Assembly (NCBI GenBank): GCA_003116995.1
Contig: BDSL01000119.1
Coordinates: 62,001-126,000 of the forward strand
DNA from: Yamagishiella unicocca
Lineage: Eukaryota > Chlorophyta > Chlorophyceae > Chlamydomonadales > Volvocaceae
Direction of reading: 5' to 3'
Length of the DNA: 64,000 nucleotides
The notes under the pieces are model-generated. The model was not told where the DNA came from. It did no database searches and saw only the letters and a list, made by a program, of their open reading frames with translations. Positions 41,801 to 51,982 of this stretch are shown here, in pieces (position 1 is the first letter of the stretch; every line of letters begins with the position of its first letter). A program made the position numbers and the translations under genes.

Positions 41801-44800
41801 CATCTTCTCGCGAGCCGCCGTACGAGAAGCCGCCACCGCCCGGGGCACCGCGCAGCAGCTGGAGGTGGTGGCGACGTCGGGGCAGCCGCCCTTCGCGCCG
41901 CAGGTGGGGATGAGGGAGGAGACCCGTGGGTCGCCACTGGAAAGTCCAGGATGGTCGATTAGGCAACGTTTGGTACACGCGTTTGGAAACGCATGCTGGA
42001 GGACGCATGCGGTGTAGGTGTACGAGGGGAGGTGGGGTACGTTTGCGGCAGTAGCAGTGGCGGCAGGAAACGTGGATGTAGCCGCCGCAGTCGTACCTGC
42101 CCCTCAAACCTCCCCCTCCCCCCGGCCCCACGATCTCCCACGCCGAACTACCCTCTTCACCCCTACCCACGCCAACTACCCTCTTCACCCCTACCCACGC
42201 CGAACTACCCTCTTCACCCCTACCCACGCCGAACTACCCTCGTCACCCCTACCCCCTCCTCGCTGCCTCCGCAGGCTCAGTACATCCTCCGCCAGCTCTA
42301 CATGCCCGACCTGACCGAGCAGGAGCTGGACGTCAGCGAAGATGAGGCGGCGCCGGATGGTGACGTGGACGCCGAGGTGGAGGAGGGGGTGGACGAGCCG
42401 TACGCTGACGTGGACATCACGCCGGAGACACTGGAACGCGTGCCGGGTGGGTTTCAGGGTTTGAGTGCCCCCTTAGGTGCCCCCTTCAGTACCATGCGCG
42501 TGCGTCCAGGTGTCCGAAGGCCATGCATCCACTACACTTCCCACGTCGAGTCAACTGTTCTTTTGCGTAACCCCCGGGTGTCCGGAGCCCATGCGCTAAC
42601 CATACTGCTCACGTGGCCTGAAGGAATCTTTTTCGCACCCCCCCCACCGGATTCTCTTTACCCCCCCCCCACCGGGTGCCCCGGGTGCGCGCGCGTCCCG
42701 GTGTCCGAAGGCTATGCACCCACTACATTTCCCCAGTCGCGTTACCGGCTCTTCTATGTAACCCCCCGGTTGTCCGAAGCCCCGTCGGCCCCGTTTAGGC
42801 TCAAGTCGCCTAAACGAGTCTTCTTCGCAACCCCCCACCCCGGTTCTTCTATGTACCCCACCCGGTGCCCTCCCCCCCCCCCGACGATTTTTTTCGGACA
42901 TCCACGGGTTTCCCTCGAACCCCCCCCAGGCGAGGCGTGCGGCGAGGAGCTGCTCTGCGGTGGCGGCTACCTGGCTACCAGCCAGGAGGCACGAGAACAC
43001 ATCAGCGCGGTGCGCTCGTCGGTGGCAGCGGCGGCGGCGGCCATGGCGGCGGCTGGCAAGACGACCCTGCGCGGCAGTGTGCTGCTGGACACCCTGCCGA
43101 GGGGACTGGGTGCCACCATGGGGAGTGTCCTGGGGGGCCTTATGCCTCAGGGCGATGCGCTGGCGCTGGAAGAAGGCGAGGAGGGGGCGGAGGACGACGA
43201 CGACGACGATGTGGCTGGTGGTGGTGGTGGTGAAAAAGATGGGGACGGCGGCGGCGACGAGGAGGGGGGAGGGGAGGCGGACGTGGCAGCGGCGGGAGCA
43301 GGTGGGTTTGCGCGTGGGTTGCTTGGTGTGTGTAGCTGGGAGAGGAGGGGGGGGGCGTAAAAACCCCAACAACGCGACAGGGATAGGGTAGTTGGCGCAT
43401 GGTCGACGGACACCTAGTATGTGTGGGCGCATGCTGGAGCGCTGGGACAGACGGGAGAGGAGGGGGGCGCCCAAGTCGTGTTGGAGCTGATCTCCCCCCA
43501 GCAACCATCTCCCGCATCGGTCCGGGCGGCAGCGGTCGCCCTCGCTTCCCCTGTCCTGCCACTTGTAGTTGCAGTACGATGTGTAGTATCATGTGCAGTA
43601 CGCTGTGTAGTACGATATACAGTATGATGCCGCCACTCCTGCCTGCCTGCCCACCTCCCACACCGCCCTCGGCCCCTCCTGTGTGCGCGTACCTCGCCGC
43701 CACGCAGCCGATGGCGAGGATCTCCCATCCCCCGCCGCCGCCACTGCCTCCACGCTGCGCGCTGGTGCCCCGCCCCCTCTCCAAGGCATCGACACCACCG
43801 ACCCCACAGACGCCGACCCCGACTGCAATCCCGACGGCGGCGGCGGCGCCGCGCCTGGCGTGGTGGAGGACACCTGCCCGAGCCCCCTCCCTGGACGCGG
43901 CCCGCTCCACCACGCGCTCAGCGGCGGCCTCCCTTGCGGCCGCAGCAGCAGCCGCCCCCCCTCCGCCTACGTCACACTGGCGACCAGCACCGCCAGCACC
44001 AGCATCGTGCAGGCAGCCAGGGCACTGGAGGCAGCGCGCGTCAGCGGCGGCGGCGGCGCCGCCGCCGGCCTCTCGACCGTACGACGCCGCAGCTGCATCA
44101 AGCCCGTCACGCCGTCGTCTCTGGCCAGGACGCAGCAGCCCTGGGACGCGCGCGACAGTACGACAGAGGCGGAAAGTACGGCAGAGCCGGAAGCGGGCCT
44201 GGGAGCGGGGCCGGGGCCGGGCTTGGATGCGGAGCTTGGGGCGCGGGCGTCAGGAGCTCAGCCGGAGCAGGGGCAGGAGCCGGAGGCGTCAGTGCTTCAA
44301 GCCTCCCTGGAAGGGCGGGCGCGGGCCTCCCTGGAGGCGTCAGTGCTTCAAGCCTCCCTGGAGGGGCGGGCAGTGCTTCAAGCCTCCCTGGAGGCGTCAG
44401 TGCTTCAAGCCTCCCTGGAGGGGCGGGCAGTGCTTCAAGCCTCCCTGGAGGGGCGGGCAGTGCTTCAAGCCTCCCTGGAGGGGCGGGCGCGGGTCTCCGC
44501 AGCGTACAGTGAAGCCGGCGGGGTGTCCGCAGCAGCAGCAGGGGCAGCAGGGGCCGGGTCGCCGCCGCCGCGGCCGCCGTCTCAGGGCGGACCAGTAGGG
44601 CACCCCCGGCCGCCGCCGCCGCTGCCGCCGCCGTCGCATGCGGCGTCCCAGGAGGGGGCGCCGGGCGGCTCGGGGCTGGCGTTGGCGAGGCCGCCCAGTC
44701 GGCCGCAGTCGCCGTACACCTCGGTGCGCGGCTCGGGCCGGCGGGTCTCGGAATCGGGGTCGCAGTCCCTGGCGGCGGCGGCCGCGGCGGCAGCGGCGGC

Positions 44801-45986
44801 CGCGAGGGTTTCCAGCGGAGGTGCGGCGGAGCGCAGCAGTACGGCATCGCTGGCGGCCGCCTCGGCAGCGGAGGACGGGGCGCCTCCGCCAGGGGTCGGC
44901 CGCCTCCGTCGCAGCGCCAGCGTCAGCGGCGGCGGCGGGCTTGCGGGCTCGCTGACTAATGGCGCCGGCGGGGAGGAGGCGGAGGAGGGGGAGCAGCAGC
45001 AGCAGGACACGGAGGGGCGGGGGCCGGAGCGGCGGAGTATGGCTCCAGGGGAGGGCAGCTTGGCGGCTCTGGCACGAGGCCCGCTGCCCGAGCTGCCCGG
45101 CTCCGCTGCGTCCTCGCGGCCCTCCACGGCGCCCTCCACCGCGGCGGCGTCCCGACCCGCCACTGCGCTCTCCCTGTCTGCGGCGGCGGCAGCCGCGGCG
45201 GCGGCGGCTGGCCTAGCGCGAGCTGGACCCCCCTCACCCATCCCGACCGGAGCCCAGCAGTGGGCTGGCGGCGACGCCGACGCTGACGGCGACGCGGCGG
45301 AGGACTTCATCGGCGGCGGCGCCGCCGCTGCCGCCTCGAGCCCGTCAGCGGGCCCATCCCATCCGCACAGTCCGCCGCCGCAGCAGCAACCCACGCCTGC
45401 CGAAACACAGCCTGTGGCCGCCGCCCGCTCCCGAACTGGCGTCTCCAAGCACCCTCCACCCACACTGGGCTCGGGGCCGGCCGCACCGGCCGCCGCCGCC
45501 GGGGCGGGTCGTGCTGGTGGGCGGGCGGGTGCGGCGGCCGGCGTCGCAGCTGGGCGTCGTGGTGGCGGAGGCCCCCATGCGGGTCCCCCACCCGGCATCA
45601 CCCGGCAGGCGTCTGGCTCCTCCCATTCCGGTCCAGGGAGGGCAGCGGCGGCAGTTCCTCGCGCCATACCTCGACCACCCTCCGGTGCCGTGGACGGTGG
45701 GGGGGCACTGGCGGAGGGGCTGGTGGGAGTGGGCGCGTCTTCACTAGCGGCGGCGGCTCCGCCGCCGCCGCATGCGCCGGCGGCTGGCGCGGCGGCGCGC
45801 GGGGAGGCGGTGCGGCACCCCACACCGCCCAGCCGATCGACCCAGAGGACGCGGATGGGGCCGGCTCCCGCGTCCGTGTCGCCGCCGCCGGCGACCGCTG
45901 CCGCTGCGGGCGTCAACGGCGGCGGGGTGTTGGGCCCGCCGGGGGTGTTTGCAACGAAGCGGCAGCTGCCGAGGACGCCCCCTTAG
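32853..45986 (+). CDS. ARMC9: LisH and armadillo-repeat protein ARMC9 orthologue (ciliary)
   Basis: Exons: 32853-33077, 33146-33244, 33563-33580 (18 nt), 34626-34748, 36145-36234, 36700-36856, 37505-38141, 39051-39351, 39846-40526, 41002-41271, 41769-41903, 42275-42446, 42930-43301, 43708-45986 (TAG); about 1850 aa. ARMC9 is a basal-body and ciliary-tip protein altered in Joubert syndrome. Matches to animal ARMC9: LisH around residues 20-50; FEFYLQ-VYFSIYAVL; FKSYLEGRGAG..TAEFLPYYALPYVPQ; PSFETLFQSRW; LDYAKVKRDLQ; LLQALRWRLTRSRPG..DLLDC; LQKLSLKRRAQSQMI; EYGTALLMNLCLRSAGR; RTYINGTLYSIFSRAAVREAA; LLCGGGYLATSQ. It is much longer than the animal protein (about 820 aa): an acidic/Gly insert in exon 7 and an Ala/Gly/Pro/Ser tail of about 760 residues in the last exon. 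The acceptor near 41002 (or 41005) is uncertain, and coiled-coil exons may be missed in the 38142-39050 intron. Confidence 0.9.
33563..33580 (+). other. 18-nt micro-exon of ARMC9
   Basis: CAG|TTTGAGTTCTACCTCCAG|GTGAAG codes six residues (FEFYLQ). They match the KLEFYLH segment of animal ARMC9 and keep phase on both sides. Confidence 0.85.
33720..33800 (+). repeat. Module A copy in ARMC9 intron 3
   Basis: GGTTTCGAGGAAGACCCGTG, GATGCCAGAAAAAAAACCCG, TTTAGAACAGACG and GGCATGCTGGAGAACTG after a G-tract. Other copies: 35970-36034 (+), 40527-40612 (+), 38815-38880 (-), 39640-39720 (-), 42890-42929 (-) and 53194-53252 (inside the LINE). Confidence 0.85.
34350..34625 (+). repeat. C-rich tandem tract (CCCCCTCCTGCCCGCCCCCGCT) before ARMC9 exon 4
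   Basis: About ten copies of a 22-32 bp C-rich unit form an extreme polypyrimidine tract ending at the acceptor at 34625. Confidence 0.9.
34745..35390 (+). repeat. G-rich minisatellite in ARMC9 intron 4, about 25 units
   Basis: Unit ACTGGGAGCAGGCGGGGGAGG plus 2-6 variable purines. It begins within 10 bp of the exon 4 donor (34749). Every unit has four or more G-runs. The array gives artefactual ORFs of 340 residues (+) and 304 residues (-). Confidence 0.95.
35820..35882 (+). repeat. Module B copy in ARMC9 intron 4
   Basis: GGGTTACAGAAAATAACCGG followed by TTACTCCGCATGGGAAGTGT and AGCTG. Minus-strand copies in later introns lie at 39538-39605, 41641-41708, 42505-42575 and 42695-42770. Confidence 0.85.
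38142..38310 (+). repeat. 34-bp x4 repeat of an ARMC9 donor fused to module B
   Basis: The exon 7 donor AG|GTGCGGA is followed by GGGTTACAGAAAATAACCG, and this block repeats at a 34-bp period with donors at 38142, 38176, 38210 and 38244. The last unit runs on into a full module B (TTACTCGACATGGGAAGTGT). Alternative donors would break frame. Confidence 0.9.
42140..42262 (+). repeat. 28-29 bp x4 tandem repeat in ARMC9 intron 11
   Basis: Unit GAACTACCCTCTTCACCCCT plus ACCCACGCC. It lies just upstream of the exon 12 acceptor (42272-42274). Confidence 0.92.
44283..44490 (+). repeat. In-frame 30-bp coding minisatellite in ARMC9
   Basis: The last exon repeats a 10-residue unit VLQASLEGRA five or six times with near-identical codons, which indicates recent in-frame expansion. 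One unit pair is spaced 53 bp and one 27 bp. Confidence 0.9.
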
Positions 45987-46776
45987 CGCCAGCGCAAATT
46001 AAGTCCTGCCTGCCAGCCCGGCGCAAATTAAATCCTGCCTGCCAGCTCGGCGCCGTGGACGGCCCTCGCCGCTGGCGGCGGAATGCTGGGCTGCGGCTCT
46101 CGGTACATACAGCATCACTGGTCTGCCCGCCCCGGCCCTGCGCCGACAGACCGCCTGTTAAATCTCTGGAGTGGGGTGGACGGGGTCGCTTCCGTCCGCA
46201 GGAGAGCAATCTCCACCCTTGCACGCTGTGTAGTGGTGCGGTGTGCGCATGCTGGGCGTCTCAATGCATTACGCGAGGCTTACAGCCCACTAAGGCACGT
46301 CGTACACCGCGGGTCCGTCCCTGCACCGCCGGGTAGTGCAACTGTCGGGGGTCCCCTCACTTTGCGTTCCGTCTTGTTCATGTGGGTGGGTGGCCGGGTG
46401 TGTGGTGGTGGTGATGGTGTTTGCGTTGGTTGGTTTTGGGTCGAGGGAGGGTGCGTGCATGAGGGGGTGTGGAGGCGAGCAGGTGTATCCAGCGCGGATG
46501 GGGCAGTGAGAGAAAGAGCGAGCGAGAGGGGGGTTGTGGATTCGCAGGGTGTCGCTAACGGGTCTTGCGGCGAGGAATGGTGCAGTGATGAGGCGCTGTG
46601 ATCTGCGTTGTGGCGGACTATCGGCGGGCTGGGCGCTGGTGATGGGGCCGACGTGGCGTGCTGACGTGGCAGCGCTGCGTACGACGACCTCGCTTCCGAT
46701 GTTGTGGTGGTAATTATCAACATGCCGTCAAAAGGCACGCGCGCAGGCTTGCCTTGGCGGGTGTGCCCGCGTTGGT

Positions 46777-46804
46777 AAAGGATCGCGAACCGCGATCCTT
46801 TTTT
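46777..46804 (+). terminator. Perfect 11-bp hairpin followed by a T-run
   Basis: AAAGGATCGCG, loop AAC, CGCGATCCTTT, then TTT. The form is that of a bacterial intrinsic terminator, odd in a nuclear genome. No gene is seen directly upstream; the role is unknown. Confidence 0.6.
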
Positions 46805-47204
46805 GGTTTGAACCCGCTCATCTCAGCGATAGATAACAAAACAAGTCGTGTGTTGACACGGTAACCGTTTACATGGACGCATATGTCATCACATCAGGAC
46901 GAGAGTACGGCATTCGATTCTCCTGCGTGCAAACGCGCGTTGACCCCCTACCTGGTGGTTGCAACATGACAACGAGTTGAGGGGGGCAACGCCCGAGGTG
47001 CGGTTCGGCTGGTGGTTCCCTCGGGAAGGATTGTCATGAGCTGAAGGAACCGAAGGGGGGGCCATCCTGCCACGTCAGCGCAGCGCAGTCTGCTAGGCGG
47101 CAGGCAGTCGTAACGGTTACCGTGTGGGAGTAATGCGGTTGACAGCTTGTGCGCTCGCGGTGGCGGGCTGGGCCCTGGCGCCGAGTTGTAGTGGTGATAG
47201 CAGT

Positions 47205-47275
47205 AGTAGTACTTGTTACAGTGGGTTCCAGACCTAAAGGCAGAACCACCAAATGTACATCGGCCAGTGAAACAC
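47205..47275 (-). mobile_element. LINE 3'-terminal fragment
   Basis: The plus strand shows TACTTGTTACAGTGGGTTCC, AGACC and GGCAGAACCACC, the reverse complement of the shared tail. Confidence 0.7.
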
Positions 47276-47924
47276 GAACCGGCGAATGCGGTGGTGATGT
47301 TGGAAACGCGCGGGGTTGGCGCTATAGGCCCCGCTCGCCATTGCAAGAATTGGTGCCGGTGGGGGGGCGGGCAACAGGCGTGGCAAGGGTGTACGGCCCT
47401 TGGGGTGCGGCAACAGGCGTGGCAAGGGTGTAAGGGCCTGGTGTCGTGATGACGGCCCGTGGGGCTGCAAGCCGCGGGTGTTGTCACGTCACCATGGGGG
47501 GGGAATCATTGAAATTACTGCAACCTCCCCAGAGGGGATGGAGTTGTAAAGCATAGCTTTATTACGTAAGACTAAAAAATAGATTCTGGTTTCCAAGGAC
47601 CAGGTCTTCAAACACCTTTAGGAACACCCTTACGTTCACTTCGCTATGAAGCGCGCTGGATAGGAGCAATACCTGGATGATGCGCCAGAGGTCAAAGCGC
47701 ACGCAGCCGGGAAACGAGGGGCGAACGGGTACATCAGTAGCTGCTACGGGAGTGGCGAGAAGACCCGATTACACGATAACACAAGGAAATGGAGAGCGGA
47801 AACGAGCCGTTAAGAGGGGGCTGTGTTTGCCTGCATACAGTGGGCACGCAAACCACAGTAAGGCCGCAACAATCGCGTGTCCTGCAACACAGTATCGTGT
47901 ACCGAAACGGGACACTGTATAGCA

Positions 47925-48020
47925 GAGCCTCTAGCGCAAATTACCCCTGGGGTGCTGGCTGCTGCTGTTTTGCCTCCGGACTGTCGGCTGGTGTTGCGGT
48001 GGTTTTCTGCAAAGACTCCG
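47925..48020 (+). mobile_element. LINE 3' UTR remnant
   Basis: GCGCAAATTACCCCTGGGGT, GCTGGCTGCTGCTG and TTTTGCCTCCGGACTGTCGG resemble 8095-8160 and 27650-27700. Confidence 0.6.
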
Positions 48021-48395
48021 TTACACACTCTGCTAGAGCCCCACCGGGGCGATAATAAACAATGCAGGTATGGAGAGGGTGAAGACGCACCGACGATGGA
48101 CAGCAGCAAACGGCAACACGACTAGCCGTAAACGTCCAAAGCCAGCACGGCCTGTAGCGCTACGTTGATTCTCCGAAAAGTACAAACACCGACGCCCCAG
48201 CGTCCCAACAGGAGCAACCCCGCTCCAGAACCAAGCGACGTTCGTACGTCGTATATTGCAGAAAACCATGGTTTTCCTTGTAAACTCGGAAAACCGTTAC
48301 GTTTTGAGAATTATACTGCATTTTATCATGCTGCACCACCATAGCGAAAAAAAGTTCCTTTAAGGATATGCGTGATACTTCACGCCTGTTCGCAT

Positions 48396-48474
48396 GACAT
48401 TGGCAGGGTTCGAACCTGCGCCCTTGCGGACAGGAGCCTTAATCCTGCGCCTTAGACCACTCGGCCACAATGCC
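48396..48474 (-). tRNA. tRNA-Leu (AAG)
   Basis: Class II tRNA of 79 nt on the minus strand. Acceptor GGCATTG/CAATGTC (one G-U), A box TGGCCGAGTGG, anticodon arm CAGGA-TTAAGGC-TCCTG with anticodon AAG, variable arm, B box GGTTCGAACC. An AT-rich ATATATA lies about 25 bp upstream and a T-run about 45 bp downstream on this strand. Confidence 0.93.
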
Positions 48475-48629
48475 ATGTCATCAAGGTGTTTGGAAAAAAA
48501 TATATATACAAATATTATGAGGATATTATGCGGCGACCCAGCGTTTCCGGGGGGGGCTGGCGCCAGCAGCGCAGGCGCAGAAGGGGCTGCGCGAGTGAGC
48601 TTATACCTCCTCCCATTCCACCCGAGGGG

Positions 48630-48745
48630 GTGGTGTGAAACCGGTGACACGAAAAACACAAGATAGTGGGCGCATGGTCGGCGGACAGCGAGGATGTCGG
48701 CGCATGCTGGAGCATTGGGACGGACGACCGGCAAACCTGTGGAGC
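48630..48745 (+). repeat. Module D copy outside a known gene
   Basis: GTGTGAAACCGGTGACACGA, GATAGTGGGCGCATGGTCGG, CGCATGCTGGAGCATTGGGA and ACCGGCAAACCTGTGG match 23347-23465 closely. It starts 150 bp from a tRNA gene, so the module family is not confined to introns. Confidence 0.8.
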
Positions 48746-49084
48746 CGGTTTCTTGGGGCTGCAGAAAGGAAAAAAGAAAACGTATTTGACGGAATGGCGG
48801 CGACGCGGAGTGCTCGACGAAGGAAACGGCGGGCGGCAGGGGTTGCGGTGGGGCGGGTGCATCCTGGCGCCAGGGTCGGAAACGATTACCAGATGAGTGT
48901 AGAACGGCAGCAGAGCGGGGCTTGAAGCGTCCCGCGTCTTGAGCCGCGCCGCCGTGCCCGTTGGGAAACCGCGGTAACAGCAAGGGTCGCAAACGCACGC
49001 GCCAAGTGGCAAACCAGAACGGACGAGACAGTCAAGGTCAAAACGCCGAGGGGGGCGGGGGTACGCTCGCGGAGGGGGCACGCT

Positions 49085-49260
49085 TGCGGAGGGGCATATG
49101 CTTGCAGAGGTGTATGCTTGCAGGGAGTATGCTTACAGGGGGTATGCTTGCAGGGGTATATGCTTGCAGGGGTATGCTTGCAGGGGTATGCTTGCAGGGG
49201 TATGCTTGCAGGGGTATGCTTGCAGGGGTATGTATGCTTGCAGAAGTTAAGCTTGCACGC
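49085..49260 (+). repeat. 15-bp minisatellite (TATGCTTGCAGGGG)n
   Basis: About eleven copies with small length variants. Confidence 0.93.
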
Positions 49261-49539
49261 GTATGCTTGTGTGGGTGGGAAGCCCGAGGGTCGGAGATCC
49301 GTGAGTCGGGTAGCATGGATCGGAAGCCCGTGGGTTGGAGGCCTGTGGCTCGAAAACCCGTGGGTCGGCTTCAGCACAAAGGGAGGTGGGCTCTGATGCT
49401 CATACATCCCTTCCGACCTGGGGTGGGTGGTTGGGTGCCAATGCGTCATGTGTGAACTGCGCTTCCCACGAACTATTCAGCATGCAGCGTCTGGTGCCTG
49501 GGCGCGCTCCTGGGTGCTGGGAGCATCATTTCGGCCAAG

Positions 49540-49752
49540 TGCCCAGGTGCCCAGGTGCCCAGGTGCCCAGGTGCCCAGGTGCCCAGGTGCCCAGGTGCCC
49601 AGGTGCCCAGGTGCCCAGGTGCCCAGGTGCCCAGGTGCCCAGGTGCCCAGGTGCCCAGGTGCCCAGGTGCCCAGGTGCCCAGGTGCCCAGGTGCCCAGGT
49701 GCCCAGGTGCCCAGGTGCCCAGGTGCCCAGGTGCCCAGGTGCCAGGGTGCCG
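49540..49752 (+). repeat. 10-bp minisatellite CCAGGTGCCC, about 21 units
   Basis: Near-perfect array. The flank GGGAGCATCATTTCGGC(C/T)A occurs on its left (49520) and again at 49888, so a larger unit was duplicated around it. Confidence 0.95.
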
Positions 49753-49984
49753 TGTGGGTGTGGGTTGCACCCCAGGGGGCTGGGTGGCTGGGCGTTCAAC
49801 CAGCGGCTACTGGGGGGCTGGGTGCTTGGGCCAGGCTGCCTGGGTGCCAAAATCGAGGTAGGGTGCCTGGGCGTGTTCCTGGGTGCCGGGAGCATCATTT
49901 CGGCTAGGTGTCCGGACGTGATCCGCCAATTATTATGATCTCCCAGCTACCAGGGGGTCGAGTGCTTGGGCGCCTACACGTGCT

Positions 49985-50145
49985 CCTGGGTGCCAGGGTG
50001 CCTGGGTGCCTGGGTGCCTGGGTGCCTGGGTGCCTGGGTGCCTGGGTGCCTGGGTGCCTGGGTGCCTGGGTGCCTGGGTGCCTGGGTGCCTGGGTGCCAG
50101 GGTGCCTGGGTGCCTGGGTGCCTGGGTGCTTGGGAGCCTACACGC
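49985..50145 (+). repeat. 10-bp minisatellite GTGCCTGGGT, about 15 units
   Basis: Related to but distinct from the array at 49540 (CCTG in place of CCAG). Flanked by two copies of GCCTACACG(T/C)GCTCCTGGG. Confidence 0.95.
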
Positions 50146-51982
50146 GCTCCTGGGTGCCAGTGTCATGCCCCACAGCAGGCTTCGGCCGTCCCGGCCGTGC
50201 TGTTCGTGCTTTCCTGGCTGGCTCTCGTGGCCGACTCCAGGCCTGACTGTCGCGCGCTGTCGTTAGCGCTCAGGCTACAACTGACCAGGTCGTAGACACG
50301 TTAGCCGCAGGTGAACGCCGCAAGTCGTGGCATCCGGCCCGTGCTAAGGCGGTGGAGGCTCTGTGGGCCCGATGTGCGCACCTTATCCCTGCGGCTCCGA
50401 TCGTGAGCCAGCTACCACCTAACACCGAAAGTTACCAGACGGTATAAGACGGCGTCCGTTACTTAGTGTCAACGAACCATACCTAACAACAACACACTTG
50501 CGAGATAATTCACTCCAACTGTCATGCTCAGATACGCGTTTCTTGAGCGGCACCGAAACCATGACTAATGCCCGCGAATCGTTCATGCCGGCGCTGGGGC
50601 ATGACACCAGGGCTGCTCGGGCTCCACCAATGGTTATGATCTACCAGGGTGCCAAAACGCTTCGAGTTCTGCACGGTGCGCCCCTTTCCGATGCCGTTGA
50701 TGCCCTGGTGGGGCGTTGATGCCCTGGTGGGGCGCATCAACGCCTTCAACGATGACCCCGCCGCGCCTTCGGAAGGCCTCGTACGTACCAGCAGCGGTAC
50801 TTGCACTTTAACAAGTAAGGCACACTTCACAAGGCGCGGCGTTTGGCCCCATTGTAGTTGTGCGCGCGACGGGTAAGGGCGGCGGCAGGGTGGGTTGAAA
50901 CGAATGAGGGCGGCGACTGCAGACGGTATGGGCGGCGACAACCGCCTGGAGACGATGCGTCGGGGCGGTGGCGGCGGCAGCAGGCGGTAGAGACGGCGGC
51001 AGCGGCCGCGCGGGAGGCGGTGATCGGGCGCGGTGGAGGAGGGGCCGGCGGCAGGGTGGCTGCAAACGGCTGGAGGCTACCGGAGGGCGAGAGGAGGGGA
51101 CGACGAGATCTGCGAACTTGCGATCTGGAAACGGACCGCATCATGCCGTCCCGATCTTTACAGACGTCGATACACAAAATGATAAATGTCGTTAAACTCG
51201 GCCGCGCGCGGGGGTCATATACGATCATGTACGATTTGTTGTAACGGTTAAAGTGGGTTCCAGACCAAGAGGTAGATAGAACCATCGGGCACATCGCCTG
51301 ACACTGAGGAAGACGTATGACGTCAGGGGTCCGCGTTGGCCACCATAAGGCCCTACGTTTGCACCGAACTCGGGTAGAACACCTGGGGCCGAGAGAAAGA
51401 CTGAATGACAACTCGCACCTTCGCAGGTTTAACGCGACTGATGATTGAACGTGACCGATAGCGAAGTAGCGCACCGGGTCACGCACCCAGGGTAGCACCG
51501 AGGATGCACCGTTACACCAACACCCATGCGGCCACCCACCTGCACTACAACCCGCCCACCCGCAATCGGTGCCCCACGCCCGCACACGCCGCTGCGCACG
51601 CACGGGTATTGCGAGGGCCCCCTCCGTGGCAACGCGACTTAGAGAGAGACCGCGTTACAGTGGCCGCGCGACTTAGAGAGAGACCGCGTTACAGTGGCCG
51701 CACGACAGGCGGCACCCGCCCTTATCCCGGCGGGAAAGCACTGCGGAAGAGACACGGAACCAAGGTCGGGTACGGGCAACAGCAGGCAAACAGCATCATG
51801 CAAAGTCAGCACAAGCGACGGCAGGACACGGCCCCATGCAGGCCACCCTTACGCGTCAAAACCACCACAAAAGCCCCCATTGGCTCACCTGCCCATCACC
51901 CGCACCACTCGTATCTCGAACCAGCAAAGGTGGCACCAGGAAAGAAAGAACGAAAGAACAAACAGCATCCAAGGCAGGCTAG

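Larger units (their letters stand above)
45987..48395. other. Intergenic downstream of ARMC9
   Basis: No gene is recognised. It contains a duplicated 29-bp element just after the ARMC9 stop (45988-46050, GCGCAAATTAA(G/A)TCCTGCC...), the hairpin at 46777-46804, a minus LINE tail at 47205-47270 and a plus LINE remnant at 47930-48015. Confidence 0.55.
48475..51237. other. Intergenic minisatellite-rich interval
   Basis: No gene is recognised. It holds a module D copy, three 10-15 bp minisatellites and a purine-rich stretch (50870-51110) ending at the LINE tail. Confidence 0.55.

Noticed and set aside
44582..45916. 444-residue ORF antisense to ARMC9
   Set aside because: It is a shadow of the G+C-rich last exon; the plus frame continues the ARMC9 phase and has the coding repeat.
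49335..50295. Repetitive ORFs and a CRISPR-like look at 49.5-50.2 kb
   Set aside because: The units are 10-bp direct tandems without unique spacers; these are minisatellites in a nuclear genome.
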